Positions 16,911 to 26,128 of a DNA stretch of 42,470 nt are shown here, in pieces. The number at the start of each line of letters is the position of its first letter. The stretch's first letter is position 1. The notes beneath the pieces were generated by a model that made no database searches, was not told the DNA's origin, and saw only the letters and a list, made by a program, of their open reading frames with translations. Where the stretch lies: contig JAFGNP010000066.1 of NCBI GenBank assembly GCA_016926975.1, positions 1 to 42,470 of the forward strand. The letters run 5' to 3'. Made by a program: the position numbers and the translations under genes. The stretch is from Coriobacteriia bacterium (GTDB taxonomy: Bacteria > Actinomycetota > Coriobacteriia > Anaerosomatales > Anaerosomataceae).

Positions 16911-17676
16911 TGCCGCGCCCGACGCCGTGGCTGCCGAAGCGTGTTGTGAGCCAGAACGCATTCAGAAGTTCCTTGCGCGCGCGGGCGTCGGATCCCGTCG
17001 CAGTGCCGAGCAGATGATATCCGACGGCCGCGTGAGCGTGAATGGAGCCGTTGTCGTGACGCCGGGCATGAAGGTGAGGCCGGGGGTGGACGACGTGTGT
17101 CTGGACGGTTGTCCGGTCGAGGCGCCGCGCGAACTCAGGTATTTGATGCTCAACAAGCCGGCAGGTGTGGTGACCACTCTGGACGATCCTCAGGGCCGAC
17201 CGACAGTGGCAGGCTTCATGCCCGCGGATGGTCCCCGCCTGTTCCCGGTCGGCAGACTGGACCTTGCGACCACAGGCTTGCTGCTGCTCACCAACGACGG
17301 CGAACTCGCGCATGCCCTGATGCATCCTCGCCATCACGTAGAGAAGGTGTATCGTGCCGAGGTCGACGGGGTACCTGATGCCGAGGATATCCGCAGGCTT
17401 GAAGAAGGTATCGAGCTGGACGACGGGCTCACGGCACCGGCTCGCGCGGTGCTAGTGGAGGTCCTGGACGGGCGGGCGATCGTGCACCTCACCCTTCGGG
17501 AGGGTCGCAAGCGTCAGGTCCGGCGCATGCTCTCGTCGGTGGGGCACCCGGTGCTCGAGTTGTGTCGCATCGCTTACGGCCCGCTTCCGCTGGGCGAGCT
17601 TGCGGAGGGTGCGGTAAGGGAGCTTGTCGATGATGAGGTCGCGCAGCTGCGTGCTGCTGCAGGAGGTGCCGGGTAG
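16891..17676 (+). CDS. rluB: 23S rRNA pseudouridine synthase, RluB/RsuA family
   Basis: Isomerises a uridine of 23S rRNA (position 2605 in E. coli numbering for RluB). The chosen ATG at 16891 gives 261 residues and a 20-bp overlap with scpB; a longer TTG start in the same frame is less likely. The S4 RNA-binding domain is at about residues 20-75 (RIQKFLARAGVGSRRSAEQMI). The catalytic motif is GRLDLATTGLLLLTNDG, with the nucleophilic Asp in RLD. LREGRKRQVRRM is the family's C-terminal signature. The scpAB-rluB order is common in Gram-positive genomes. Confidence 0.93.
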   Translation: MAPKRNDAAPDAVAAEACCEPERIQKFLARAGVGSRRSAEQMISDGRVSVNGAVVVTPGMKVRPGVDDVCLDGCPVEAPRELRYLMLNKPAGVVTTLDDPQGRPTVAGFMPADGPRLFPVGRLDLATTGLLLLTNDGELAHALMHPRHHVEKVYRAEVDGVPDAEDIRRLEEGIELDDGLTAPARAVLVEVLDGRAIVHLTLREGRKRQVRRMLSSVGHPVLELCRIAYGPLPLGELAEGAVRELVDDEVAQLRAAAGGAG

Positions 17677-18246
17677 ATGTTGGCTGTGCTCACTGGACCT
17701 GTTCGTAGCGGGAAATCGCGTTTCGGACTGGACCTCGCGCTGTCGTCGGGTGCGCCGGTTGTGATTGCCGTCGGCGCGCAACCGGACGATTCGGAGATGG
17801 AGAGGCGCATCGCGCGCCATCAGGCGGATCGTCCTGCGGGGATCAGCGTGGTCGAGACCTCTGCAGATCGCGGATGGCTTGCGGCGGTACCCGAAGACGC
17901 GTGTCTTGTCGTGGACTGCCTCGGCACTGTTCTGGGCGGCATTCTTGCCGGACTGCTGGAGAGCGGTGTGGAAGTGGCTGACGCGAGCGCCGAGCAGCAG
18001 GCCGAGGAGGCTGCCGGCACCTTGGTGAAGGGTCTTGTCACGCGAACCGGGCCGACAGTGGTCGTGACCAACGAAGTCGGGTGGGGCGTGGTCCCCGCCA
18101 CTGCGCTGGGGCGCCTGTTCCGTGATGTGCTGGGCCGAGCCAACCGCGATCTGGTGGACCAGGCTGACGCGGCGTGGCTAGTGGTGGCCGGCCGCTGCAT
18201 AGACCTTGGCGCCGCGGGTCGGGAGGTGTCATGGCCGACGACATGA
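17677..18246 (+). CDS. cobU: Adenosylcobinamide kinase / cobinamide-phosphate guanylyltransferase
   Basis: Phosphorylates adenosylcobinamide and transfers GMP to it, the first step of nucleotide-loop assembly in B12 synthesis. It is 189 residues. The P-loop is TGPVRSGKSRFG (residues 6-17), and the His in RRIARHQADRP matches the GMP-carrying His of CobU. VVVTNEVGWGVVP is also a family signature. The ATG directly abuts the rluB stop. First gene of cobU-cobT-cobS-cobC. Confidence 0.92.
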   Translation: MLAVLTGPVRSGKSRFGLDLALSSGAPVVIAVGAQPDDSEMERRIARHQADRPAGISVVETSADRGWLAAVPEDACLVVDCLGTVLGGILAGLLESGVEVADASAEQQAEEAAGTLVKGLVTRTGPTVVVTNEVGWGVVPATALGRLFRDVLGRANRDLVDQADAAWLVVAGRCIDLGAAGREVSWPTT

Positions 18247-19328
18247 CGGGGTATTCCGGCCCCTACGAACGTGATCTATACGCGCTTGTGGACTCTGTGA
18301 ACGAGCCCGATCGCGCGATAGCGGATCGGATGTGGGACCATCTGGACGCGCTGACAAAACCGCCGAAGAGTCTCGGCAAGCTGGAAGAGATCGTCGTGAA
18401 GATGGCTGTCGCGCAGCAGTCTGAGACTCCCGAGGCGGCGCCTTGCGCGATAGTGCTCTTCGCCGGGGACCACGGGGTCGTCGATGAGCGGGTATCGGCG
18501 TGGCCGTCCGAGGTGACCCGGCAGATGGTTGCGAACTTCGTCGCAGGCGGTGCGGCGATCAACCAGCTGGCGGCCCATGTCGGAGCAAGACTCGTCTTGG
18601 CCGACGTTGGGGTAGCTTCAGACACGAGCGATCTGCCGGGGGTCCTGCAAGCCAAGGAGCGGCAGGGCACGCGGAACCTCGCAAAGGAACCGGCGATGAC
18701 TCGCGAAGAGTGCTCTGCGGCGTTTCTCTCAGGTGCGCGGATCGTGTCCGATCTTGCGCAAGAAGGAGTGCGGGTCGTCGGTGTCGGAGAGATGGGGATC
18801 GGCAATACGACGTCCGCATCCGCTCTAGTGGCCGCGTACACCGGGGTTCCTGTGAGCCGTATCGTCGGGCGAGGTACGGGGATCGACGATGCGACGTTGA
18901 GCAGGAAGGGCCGAGTCATCGAGAGCGCGATGGCGCTTCATGCACCTGCGTCGGCGGATGCTGTTGGCACCCTGGCGAGCCTTGGAGGTCTGGAGATCGC
19001 GGCGATGGCGGGAGCGTTCGTAGGAGGCGCGGCTGCAGGGATCTGCGTAGTGAGTGACGGTTTCATATCCAGCGCAGCGGGTCTTGCGGCCGCACGTCTG
19101 TGTCCGGCGTGTCTGCCACACATGTTCGGGTCGCATCTGTCGGCGGAACCGGGACACCGAGTTGCGCTGGTCGACCTGGCCATCGAGCCGATGGTCGATC
19201 TTGATATGCGACTCGGGGAGGGGACGGGGGCTGCGATCGCGATGGGCATAATGGGCGCCGCGTGTGCAGTCGCGAACGGTATGGCCACGTTTGCGGAGGC
19301 GGGCGTCACGGAACGCGAGGACGTGTGA
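18231..19328 (+). CDS. cobT: Nicotinate-nucleotide-dimethylbenzimidazole phosphoribosyltransferase
   Basis: Makes alpha-ribazole phosphate from nicotinate mononucleotide and the lower-ligand base. The ATG at 18231 has gggagg 4 bp upstream and gives 365 residues with a 16-bp overlap with cobU; an ATG at 18243 is the alternative. Motifs: TKPPKSLGKLEE, FAGDHGVVDE, GEMGIGNTTSASAL, and SHLSAEPGH with the likely catalytic Glu. Its stop overlaps cobS. Confidence 0.94.
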   Translation: MADDMTGYSGPYERDLYALVDSVNEPDRAIADRMWDHLDALTKPPKSLGKLEEIVVKMAVAQQSETPEAAPCAIVLFAGDHGVVDERVSAWPSEVTRQMVANFVAGGAAINQLAAHVGARLVLADVGVASDTSDLPGVLQAKERQGTRNLAKEPAMTREECSAAFLSGARIVSDLAQEGVRVVGVGEMGIGNTTSASALVAAYTGVPVSRIVGRGTGIDDATLSRKGRVIESAMALHAPASADAVGTLASLGGLEIAAMAGAFVGGAAAGICVVSDGFISSAAGLAAARLCPACLPHMFGSHLSAEPGHRVALVDLAIEPMVDLDMRLGEGTGAAIAMGIMGAACAVANGMATFAEAGVTEREDV

Positions 19329-20080
19329 GTGCGTCTCGGGACATAGCCGCAGCCATTCGTCTGCTGACCATCGTGCCCGTCGGCTCGCTCGAAGGTGGGG
19401 AACCTGCACGGTACTTTCCGCTCGTTGGTTGGCTGTACGGGCTGGTAGCGGTAGGTATCGCTCAGGTCTCAGGGTTGCTTCACCGGTCAGATGGCCTGGA
19501 AGCGGTGGTCGTTGCGGCGCTGGTCGTGGGCACCTGGGCGTTGTTGTCAGGTCTGCTGCACGTAGACGGGCTTGCAGACAGCGCTGACGGACTGGGGGTC
19601 CGCGGGGACGCGCAGCGGCGCATGGAAGTGATGAAGGACAGCTCCGTAGGAGCCTTCGGTGTCACCGCGATAGTGCTCGTCCTCGTACTTGAGGTCGCGG
19701 CGGTGGCTGCAATCGTGGAGAGCCAGTGCCTGTGGGCCCTGGTGGCAGCGCCGGTCATCGGCAGGTGGGGTGCCGCTATGGCGCTCATGTACCGCACGCC
19801 TGCGCGTGCGGGCGGATTGGCGATGCGGTATGCCAGCCACCCGAGCGTCGCCGGCGTCGGAATGGCGTCGGCGTTCGTCGCGCCACTGCTTGTGTTTGCG
19901 TGGCCGCCATCTGCCAGTGTGGCTCTGGTCACATTGCTGGGAGTGGCCTTCGCTGTGGTCGCTCCGGGAGTCTTCGCGCGTCGCCTTGGCGGCATCACCG
20001 GTGACGTTCTTGGAGCCACGGTGGTCTTGAGCGAAGCGTTCGTCCTGTGCGCGGGGGCACTGATAGGAGGCTTCGTGTGA
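19325..20080 (+). CDS. cobS: Adenosylcobinamide-GDP ribazoletransferase (cobalamin synthase)
   Basis: A membrane enzyme that joins cobinamide-GDP to alpha-ribazole to complete the cobalamin. The GTG overlapping the cobT stop (GTGA) gives 251 residues. The substrate motif HVDGLADSADGLG and DSSVGAFGV are diagnostic. The rest is mostly hydrophobic helices. Its stop overlaps cobC in GTGA. Confidence 0.93.
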   Translation: MSASRDIAAAIRLLTIVPVGSLEGGEPARYFPLVGWLYGLVAVGIAQVSGLLHRSDGLEAVVVAALVVGTWALLSGLLHVDGLADSADGLGVRGDAQRRMEVMKDSSVGAFGVTAIVLVLVLEVAAVAAIVESQCLWALVAAPVIGRWGAAMALMYRTPARAGGLAMRYASHPSVAGVGMASAFVAPLLVFAWPPSASVALVTLLGVAFAVVAPGVFARRLGGITGDVLGATVVLSEAFVLCAGALIGGFV

Positions 20081-20706
20081 GTGCTCGTCCAATGAGGGTC
20101 ATGCTGGTGCGTCACCCGGAGACCGAGGCGAACTTGGTGGGGCGATACATCGGACGGAACCATTCGCCGGTGACTGATCGGGGGCGGCTGCAGATGCGCT
20201 GGCTTGCACGCGCAGTGGCCGAATGGAACCCCGAGACGGTACTCTCCTCGCCGCTGGAGAGGACTCTGGATGCTGCCAGGGCGGTTGTACCGGCAGGGGT
20301 ACCGCTTCGTGTTCTGGACGATCTGGTGGAGATCGATTTCGGTGATGCCGAGGGCTACACGTATGCGGAACTGCAGGAGAGAGGTCTGGAGCTCGACTAC
20401 ACCGGGAGCGGTCCGATAGCGCCCGGAGGTGAAACGGTCGCCGAGTTCGAGGCGCGAGTCGTGCGAGCGGCCGAGGAGATCGAGCGCAGCGGGATGCGAG
20501 TGATGGTGATGACCCACGGTGGGGTCTTGAGACGTCTTGTGACCCACTGGCTCGACCTGTCCGTTGGGTCAGGATGGAGCCTGGCGTTCCCGAATGCTGC
20601 CATAGCGGTGCTGAGATTCACCGACGAGATGCGTGTCCTCGAGAGTCTCACACCACCCCCGGGATTCGACGAGCAGTCTCCCGGGCGGAGGGCCTGGCAC
20701 TTGTAG
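20077..20706 (+). CDS. cobC: Histidine phosphatase, probable alpha-ribazole phosphatase
   Basis: Removes phosphate from alpha-ribazole phosphate or cobalamin phosphate. The GTG at 20077 has taggagg upstream and gives 209 residues. The histidine-phosphatase signature is LVRHPETEAN; the common form is RHGET, so Gly is replaced by Pro. EIDFGDAEG and MTHGGVLRRL with the second catalytic His are present. Position after cobS supports the CobC role; the fold alone would only say phosphoglycerate-mutase-like phosphatase. Confidence 0.85.
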   Translation: MSARPMRVMLVRHPETEANLVGRYIGRNHSPVTDRGRLQMRWLARAVAEWNPETVLSSPLERTLDAARAVVPAGVPLRVLDDLVEIDFGDAEGYTYAELQERGLELDYTGSGPIAPGGETVAEFEARVVRAAEEIERSGMRVMVMTHGGVLRRLVTHWLDLSVGSGWSLAFPNAAIAVLRFTDEMRVLESLTPPPGFDEQSPGRRAWHL

Positions 20707-20760
20707 GAGAGGCGCTGCTGCGGGACAATCCTCGGCAACCCTGGTTGGAGGAGTATCGCT

Positions 20761-21861
20761 GTGGTGTGGGAACGGTTGATCCGAGAGGAACTCAGCACGC
20801 TAGTGCCCTACGCGCCGGGACTGCGCGAGGAGCAGGTGCGCGAGCGCTCGGGCAGAGACGACATCTGCAAGCTGTCGAGCAACGAGCATCCGGCCGGGCC
20901 GTTTCCATCCGCGATTGCCGCTATGAGTCGGGAGCTGCCGGAGCTGAACCGCTATCCCGAGGGGGCGTGCATGGCGCTCCGGGAGAGGCTTGCGGTGAAG
21001 CACAGCGTGCCTGTGGAGCAGATCGCGGTCGGCAATGGCAGCAACGAGCTGTTGAGGCTGATCGGCCAGGCGGTGCTCCGTCCGGGGGACGAAGTCGTCT
21101 ACCCGTGGCCCTCGTTCATTGTGTATCCCATGGTGACGACGATGTTCGGCGCCACACATGTGAAGGTTCCGCTCACCGGCGGCATTGACTACGATCTCGA
21201 CGCGGTCCTGGCAGCGGTCACCGACAAGACGCGGATCGTCTTCCTCTGCAATCCAAACAACCCCACAGGCACCATCTACACTCGCGACGCCTTCGAGCGG
21301 TTCCTGTCGGCGCTGCGCGACGACATCGTGCTTGTGCTTGATGAGGCGTACTTCGAGTTCGTCACCTCGGAGGAGTATCCGGATGGCCTGGACTACTTCG
21401 ACGGCGTGCGTCCCGTAGCCGTGCTGAGGACCTTCTCGAAGATCTACTCACTTGCGGGACTGCGGATCGGGTACGGCATCATGCCAGCTCCGCTGGTGCA
21501 TGCGATAGATTGCATCCGCGAGCCCTTCAACGTTAACTCCGTAGCGCAGGCTGGTGCGTTGGCGTCCCTGGATGACGAGATCGAAGTATGCCGACGCCGC
21601 ACCGAGAACCAAGAGCAGAAGACCTACCTCTATTCGGGCTTCGACCGGCTCGGCATCGAGTGGGTGCCGTCGGAAGCGAACTTCGTCTGGATCCGGACGG
21701 AGCGGCCGGTCGAAGTATTCGACGCTCTCCTCGAGGAGGGCGTGATCGTCCGGGGGTTCGGGACGACGCCGGCGCTGAGGGTGGGCATCGGCACCCCCGA
21801 GGACTCGCGCCGGACGATCGAGGCGTTCGAGGCGGTCGTCGCCCGGCTCGGTAGCGTTTAG
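20761..21861 (+). CDS. hisC: Histidinol-phosphate / aromatic aminotransferase (HisC family)
   Basis: A PLP-dependent class II aminotransferase of 366 residues, from a GTG with ggagg upstream. Motifs: KLSSNEHPAGP, FLCNPNNPTGT, VLDEAYFEF and the PLP-lysine segment TFSKIYSLAGLRIGYG. It lies between cobC and aroF-tyrA-aroA. The LAGLRIGY form favours HisC over CobD (threonine-phosphate decarboxylase), which is in the same superfamily. Because it neighbours prephenate dehydrogenase, it may also transaminate aromatic keto acids. No other his gene is adjacent, though a PHP phosphatase is 16 kb away. Confidence 0.85.
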   Translation: MVWERLIREELSTLVPYAPGLREEQVRERSGRDDICKLSSNEHPAGPFPSAIAAMSRELPELNRYPEGACMALRERLAVKHSVPVEQIAVGNGSNELLRLIGQAVLRPGDEVVYPWPSFIVYPMVTTMFGATHVKVPLTGGIDYDLDAVLAAVTDKTRIVFLCNPNNPTGTIYTRDAFERFLSALRDDIVLVLDEAYFEFVTSEEYPDGLDYFDGVRPVAVLRTFSKIYSLAGLRIGYGIMPAPLVHAIDCIREPFNVNSVAQAGALASLDDEIEVCRRRTENQEQKTYLYSGFDRLGIEWVPSEANFVWIRTERPVEVFDALLEEGVIVRGFGTTPALRVGIGTPEDSRRTIEAFEAVVARLGSV

Positions 21862-21872
21862 ACGGTACCGAG

Positions 21873-21900
21873 CTGTGACGGCCGGGTATGACCGTCACAG
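21873..21900 (+). terminator. Hairpin between hisC and aroF
   Basis: A perfect 9-bp stem (ctgtgacgg at 21873-21881, ccgtcacag at 21892-21900) has a 10-base loop. It has no T-tract. It may be a terminator or a leader element for aroF. It has none of the Trp or Tyr codons of a leader-peptide attenuator. Confidence 0.4.
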
Positions 21901-21936
21901 GTGCGCGCCAAAGGCGTGCTGAAGGGGTGAGGCACC

Positions 21937-22962
21937 GTGCTCGTCATCATGAAAGACCACGCGTCCGCCGGGGACGTTCAACATGTGGTGGACCTTCTGG
22001 AGGAGGCGGGTGCTGAAGCGCATCTGTCCCGCGGTGAGGTCAAGACCATCATCGGGGTCATCGGCGACCGTGAGGTCATATACTCTCTCGAGTTCGAGGG
22101 CCTGAGCGGTGTAGAGCAGGTCATCCGCGTTCTGAAGCCGTTCAAGCTGGTTGGCCGGGACTTCCAGCCTGAAGACACTGTGGTCGATCTCGGGAAGACC
22201 GCTGTCGGTGGGGGAGCGTTCGCCGTGATCGCTGGGCCTTGCTCGATAGAGTCCGAGGCACAGATGTTCGCGTGTGCGAGGGCGGTCAAGGCGTCCGGTG
22301 CCACGATGCTGCGGGGCGGAGCGTTCAAGCCACGTTCGAGTCCCTATGCGTTCCAGGGCATGGGCGTTGAGGGACTCCGTCTTCTGCGGGCGGCGGGAGA
22401 CGAGGTAGGACTGCCCGTGGTCACGGAGGTCCTCGACGTACGCGACGCCGTTGTGGTGGCCGAGTACGCCGATGTGCTGCAAGTAGGGGCCCGGAATATG
22501 CAGAACTTCATGATGCTCGAGGAGCTCGGCACGATGCAGAGGCCGGTACTCCTGAAGCGCGGACTGTCGGCCACGATTGAGGAGCTCCTCTCTGCCGCGG
22601 AATACATTCTCAAGGGCGGCAATCGCGACGTGATTCTCTGCGAACGCGGCATCAGGACCTTCGAGACGTACACCCGCAACACCCTGGATCTCTCGGCGGT
22701 GGCTGCGCTGAAGTCGCTGACCCACCTGCCTGTGGTGGTAGACCCATCGCATGCGACCGGTCGGCGCGACCTGATCGGACCGATGTCCCGGGCGGCCGTG
22801 GCTGCGGGTAGCGACGGGCTTATGATCGAGGTGCACCCTGACCCCGAGCACGCGCGGTGCGACGGCCCGCAGTCGCTCACTCCTGAAGACTTCGATCTGT
22901 TGATGGATGACCTGGGTCCGCGCATAGTGCTGGAGGGCAAGACCGTGGAGGTCTCCGGATGA
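21937..22962 (+). CDS. aroF: DAHP synthase (AroA-I-beta type with N-terminal regulatory domain)
   Basis: Condenses phosphoenolpyruvate and erythrose-4-phosphate, the first step of the shikimate pathway. It is 341 residues. An N-terminal ferredoxin-like domain (about residues 1-70; the type that mediates aromatic feedback control in Thermotoga) is followed by the TIM barrel: [38 protein letters not shown] and [11 protein letters not shown]. The GTG start has gaaggggtga upstream. Its stop overlaps tyrA in ATGA. Confidence 0.95.
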   Translation: MLVIMKDHASAGDVQHVVDLLEEAGAEAHLSRGEVKTIIGVIGDREVIYSLEFEGLSGVEQVIRVLKPFKLVGRDFQPEDTVVDLGKTAVGGGAFAVIAGPCSIESEAQMFACARAVKASGATMLRGGAFKPRSSPYAFQGMGVEGLRLLRAAGDEVGLPVVTEVLDVRDAVVVAEYADVLQVGARNMQNFMMLEELGTMQRPVLLKRGLSATIEELLSAAEYILKGGNRDVILCERGIRTFETYTRNTLDLSAVAALKSLTHLPVVVDPSHATGRRDLIGPMSRAAVAAGSDGLMIEVHPDPEHARCDGPQSLTPEDFDLLMDDLGPRIVLEGKTVEVSG

Positions 22963-24092
22963 CCGTGCGCAAGCTGACCGTGGTGGGTTTCGGACTCATA
23001 GGCGGGTCTATTGCCGCAGCTGCCCGGCGTGCGTCGGCGGGCGTACGCATCCGCGCAGTCGATGACGATGCGGACACGCTCGAGTACGTGTTGTCTTCCG
23101 GAATGGCGGATGAGGCATTGTCGGCAGACGCCGCCTTGGCGGCCGGATGGTTCGTTGACGTGGAGACCGATCTGATAGTCCTCGGCACGCCGGTAGCAGG
23201 CACGGTGGAGTGGCTGAGGCGACTTGCGTACGAAGGATACACGGGCATAGTCACGGACGTGGCATCAACCAAGACCGCAGTGGTGGAGGCGGCCAGAAGG
23301 GCCGGCCGCGGTTACCGATTCGTTGGCGGCCATCCGATGGCGGGTTCCGAGCGAAGTGGCGTTGAGGCTGCGAGCGAGACGCTCTTCGACGGCGCGTACT
23401 ATATCCTCACGCCGTCCGAGGATACGGACATGGGCGCCTACCGGCTGGTCCATGCTTTCGCGGCATCCCTGGGCGCCAGGGTGGTGTCCGTGGATGCGGC
23501 AGCGCATGACGAGGCGGTGGCGATCGTCAGCCACGTGCCGCATGTCGCAGCGGCTGCACTGGTGGAGCTTGCGCGGATCAGGGCGGAGGAGGCAGGCGCC
23601 GACCTGTTGCGTCTGGCCGCAGGCGGCTTCAAGGACATGACGCGGATAGCCGCCGGAAGCCCCGAGCTGTGGACCGGCATCTGCCTGGACAACGCGGCTT
23701 CGGTCGTGGCGGGAATTCGTGGGCTGGAGCGCGTGCTAGGCGAGTTCCGTGAGTCGGTGGAGGCGGGCGATGCCGAGGGCGTGCGTGCCCGGCTAGCAGG
23801 TGCGGCGGACGTGCGGCGCGGTCTTCCCGCGCAGTGGGTGCCGGCCACCACGCGCTTGCGTGAACTCTCGGTACCCGTAGAGGACAGACCGGGTGTGGTG
23901 GGGATAGTGACGACGGCTGTAAGCCGGGCGGGGTGCAATATCGAGGACATCGAGATCGACCACCAGTCCGAGGACAGCGCCGTTCTGCGCCTGCTGCTCA
24001 CCGACGAGGGGGACCACGAGGCGCTCATGGCAGAGCTGAGATCGCACGGGTTCCTGCCCCAGCTGCGTGCGTTGAAGGAGGACGAAGGCTGA
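22959..24092 (+). CDS. tyrA: Prephenate dehydrogenase with C-terminal ACT domain
   Basis: Oxidatively decarboxylates prephenate to 4-hydroxyphenylpyruvate for tyrosine. It is 377 residues. The Rossmann motif is [10 protein letters not shown] (residues 9-18), the active-site segments are [10 protein letters not shown] and [12 protein letters not shown], and [13 protein letters not shown] follows. An ACT domain occupies about residues 300-370 ([19 protein letters not shown]) and is the usual site of tyrosine feedback. Its stop shares one base with the aroA start (TGATG). Confidence 0.94.
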   Translation: MTVRKLTVVGFGLIGGSIAAAARRASAGVRIRAVDDDADTLEYVLSSGMADEALSADAALAAGWFVDVETDLIVLGTPVAGTVEWLRRLAYEGYTGIVTDVASTKTAVVEAARRAGRGYRFVGGHPMAGSERSGVEAASETLFDGAYYILTPSEDTDMGAYRLVHAFAASLGARVVSVDAAAHDEAVAIVSHVPHVAAAALVELARIRAEEAGADLLRLAAGGFKDMTRIAAGSPELWTGICLDNAASVVAGIRGLERVLGEFRESVEAGDAEGVRARLAGAADVRRGLPAQWVPATTRLRELSVPVEDRPGVVGIVTTAVSRAGCNIEDIEIDHQSEDSAVLRLLLTDEGDHEALMAELRSHGFLPQLRALKEDEG

Positions 24093-25408
24093 TGGATGCC
24101 CGTGTCTCTCGCGCGACGGTCTGCCTGAGCGGTGACATCCACGTTCCCGGGGACAAGTCGATCTCGCACCGGGCCGTCCTGTTCGCCGGCATGGCGGAAG
24201 GGGAGTCGCGTCTCCTGGGGGTGCTGGACAGCGAGGACGTAAGGTCGACGATAGCCGCGGTCACTTCGCTGGGGGCCGAGGTGGCCGAGGAAGGCTCCGG
24301 CTCGATGGGGCTGCGGTTTGTCGTGCGAGGTTGGGGCGAGTCGGGACCGAAAGAGCCGGCAGAACCTCTGTTCTGCGGGAATTCCGGAACGACGGCCCGG
24401 CTTGTCCTGGGCGCACTTGCCGGATGGCCTGTGCCGGTCACCCTGGCCGGCGATTCATCGCTATCCCGTAGGCCGATGTTGAGGGTCTGTGTACCGCTCC
24501 GCGCAATGGGAGCTTCGATAGACGCGTCCGACAACGGTACCCTGCCGGTACGTATGGTCGGCGGGGACCTCGTGCCCATAGACTACGTGTCGCCGGTGGC
24601 GAGCGCTCAGGTTAAGAGCGCGATTCTTCTCGCAGGACTGCGAGCGGCAGGCACCACGCGCGTGGCAGAGCCTGTCTTGAGCCGCGACCACACCGAGCGG
24701 ATGCTGCCCGCGTTCGGAGTGATGTGCGACCGGGATAACCAGACGACAAGCGTCTCGGTGACAGGCCCGGTGACGTTGTTGGGCGCAGACGTGGTCGTTC
24801 CCGGCGATCCGTCTTCGGCGGCGTTTCTCGCAGTAGCGGCGGCGATCGTTCCCGGAAGCGCCATACGAATCCTCAACGTGGCGGTGAATCCGACTCGCAC
24901 AGGCTTCCTGAAGGTACTCACGCGTATGGGTGTGGACCATTCGGTGGATGAAGTGAGGTTCCGGGAGGGAGAGCCGCTAGGAACGCTCTCGGTGCGCTAC
25001 TCAAAGGGAGTCGCCGCCACAAGGGTAGTGGCAGAGGAGGCTCCATCGCTGATCGACGAGGTCCCGATCCTCGCTCTGCTGGCCACCCAGGCCGACGGCG
25101 TCACGCGATTCGAAGGCATATCGGAGCTTCGGGTCAAAGAGTCCGATCGCCTGGAAGCCATCCGCAGCGGGCTTGCCGCGTTCGGCGCAGACGTCACCGC
25201 CGGTCCCGATTGGCTCGAGGTGAAAGGGCCGTCGTGTCTTCAGGGCACAACCGTAGACTCACTCGGCGATCACAGGCTTGCGATGACCTGGGCGATCGCG
25301 GGGCTTGTGGCCGAAGGTACGTCGGTAGTCCGCTCGTTCGAGGCGGTGGAGGTCTCGTATCCGCGATTTCTCGAGGATGTCGTGTCGCTCATGGGGGGCG
25401 GTCAGTGA
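24092..25408 (+). CDS. aroA: 5-enolpyruvylshikimate-3-phosphate synthase
   Basis: Transfers enolpyruvyl from PEP to shikimate-3-phosphate. The ATG at 24092 with aaggagg upstream gives 438 residues; an open frame further upstream is only tyrA read out of frame. Motifs: PGDKSISHRAV (residues 17-27), the PEP-site GNSGTTARLVLGAL (Gly and Ala positions normal), SAQVKSAILLAGL, LRVKESDRLEAI and GDHRLAMTWAIAG. Only this step, aroF and tyrA of the pathway are in the window. Confidence 0.95.
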   Translation: MDARVSRATVCLSGDIHVPGDKSISHRAVLFAGMAEGESRLLGVLDSEDVRSTIAAVTSLGAEVAEEGSGSMGLRFVVRGWGESGPKEPAEPLFCGNSGTTARLVLGALAGWPVPVTLAGDSSLSRRPMLRVCVPLRAMGASIDASDNGTLPVRMVGGDLVPIDYVSPVASAQVKSAILLAGLRAAGTTRVAEPVLSRDHTERMLPAFGVMCDRDNQTTSVSVTGPVTLLGADVVVPGDPSSAAFLAVAAAIVPGSAIRILNVAVNPTRTGFLKVLTRMGVDHSVDEVRFREGEPLGTLSVRYSKGVAATRVVAEEAPSLIDEVPILALLATQADGVTRFEGISELRVKESDRLEAIRSGLAAFGADVTAGPDWLEVKGPSCLQGTTVDSLGDHRLAMTWAIAGLVAEGTSVVRSFEAVEVSYPRFLEDVVSLMGGGQ

Positions 25409-25417
25409 CGGGGGGCA

Positions 25418-25426
25418 TGCTAGAAT
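25418..25426 (+). promoter_or_regulatory. Extended -10 promoter of the cmk operon
   Basis: TGC followed by TAGAAT (25421-25426) lies 33 bp upstream of the cmk GTG, in the only real gap (51 bp) in this stretch. The predicted start is near 25433. The -35 is poor, as expected for an extended -10 type. Confidence 0.55.
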
Positions 25427-25459
25427 TCGCTTGCTGTCCACCTGACCCGGGAGCTGCGA

Positions 25460-26128
25460 GTGATCATCGCCATAGATGGCCCCGCTGCCAGCGGTAAATC
25501 GACTGTCGCCAAGTCGGTAGCAAGGCGACTAGGCGCGCGTCATCTCGACACAGGCGCCATGTACCGCGCGGTTGCGTGGCTTGCCCTCGAGAGAGACGTC
25601 CCGCTCGATGACTGGTCGGCGCTTACAGGACTGGCGGAAGCGAATCCTGTCACGTTCGAGTATGCCGACGGTGCGGCGATCGCCACGTCGGTCCGCATTG
25701 GTGGCCGCGATGTCACCACCCAGATCCGCCTGCCCGTGGTGGACGCCAACGTGAGTGCCGCAGCAAGCGTTCCCGGGGTTCGCACTTCTCTGGTCGCGCA
25801 GCAGCGTGAGTTGGCTGGCGTGTCGGACACGGTCGTAGAGGGCAGGGACATCGGGACGGTGGTATTCCCGTTGGCGGACGTCAAGGTTTTCCTGACGGCA
25901 TCGGCCGAGGAGCGCGCGCGCAGAAGGCAGCTGGACCTCGCGGCACAGGGTCACGCCGTAGAGCAGGCCGAGGTGCAGGCACGTCTGGAGCGCCGGGATC
26001 ACATCGACTCGACGCGCGAAGCGAGTCCGCTGGAGGCTGCCGACGATGCGGAACTGCTCGACACCACCGGACTGTCCATCGACGAAGTCGTGGATGCGAT
26101 CGTATCGAGAGTCGAAGCGGCGCGATGA
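25460..26128 (+). CDS. cmk: Cytidylate kinase
   Basis: Phosphorylates CMP and dCMP. It is 222 residues from a GTG with gggag upstream. The P-loop is IDGPAASGKSTVAK (residues 5-18). HLDTGAMYRAVAW is the CMP-binding region, and VEGRDIGTVVFP and RRDHIDSTREASPL are the family signatures. It overlaps plsC in ATGA and heads a run of eight coupled genes. Confidence 0.96.
   Translation: MIIAIDGPAASGKSTVAKSVARRLGARHLDTGAMYRAVAWLALERDVPLDDWSALTGLAEANPVTFEYADGAAIATSVRIGGRDVTTQIRLPVVDANVSAAASVPGVRTSLVAQQRELAGVSDTVVEGRDIGTVVFPLADVKVFLTASAEERARRRQLDLAAQGHAVEQAEVQARLERRDHIDSTREASPLEAADDAELLDTTGLSIDEVVDAIVSRVEAAR

Noticed and set aside
20761-21861. CobD (threonine-phosphate decarboxylase) because it follows cobC
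   Set aside because: The PLP-lysine segment TFSKIYSLAGLRIGY is of HisC type, there is a 54-bp gap after cobC, and the gene leads into aromatic biosynthesis genes.
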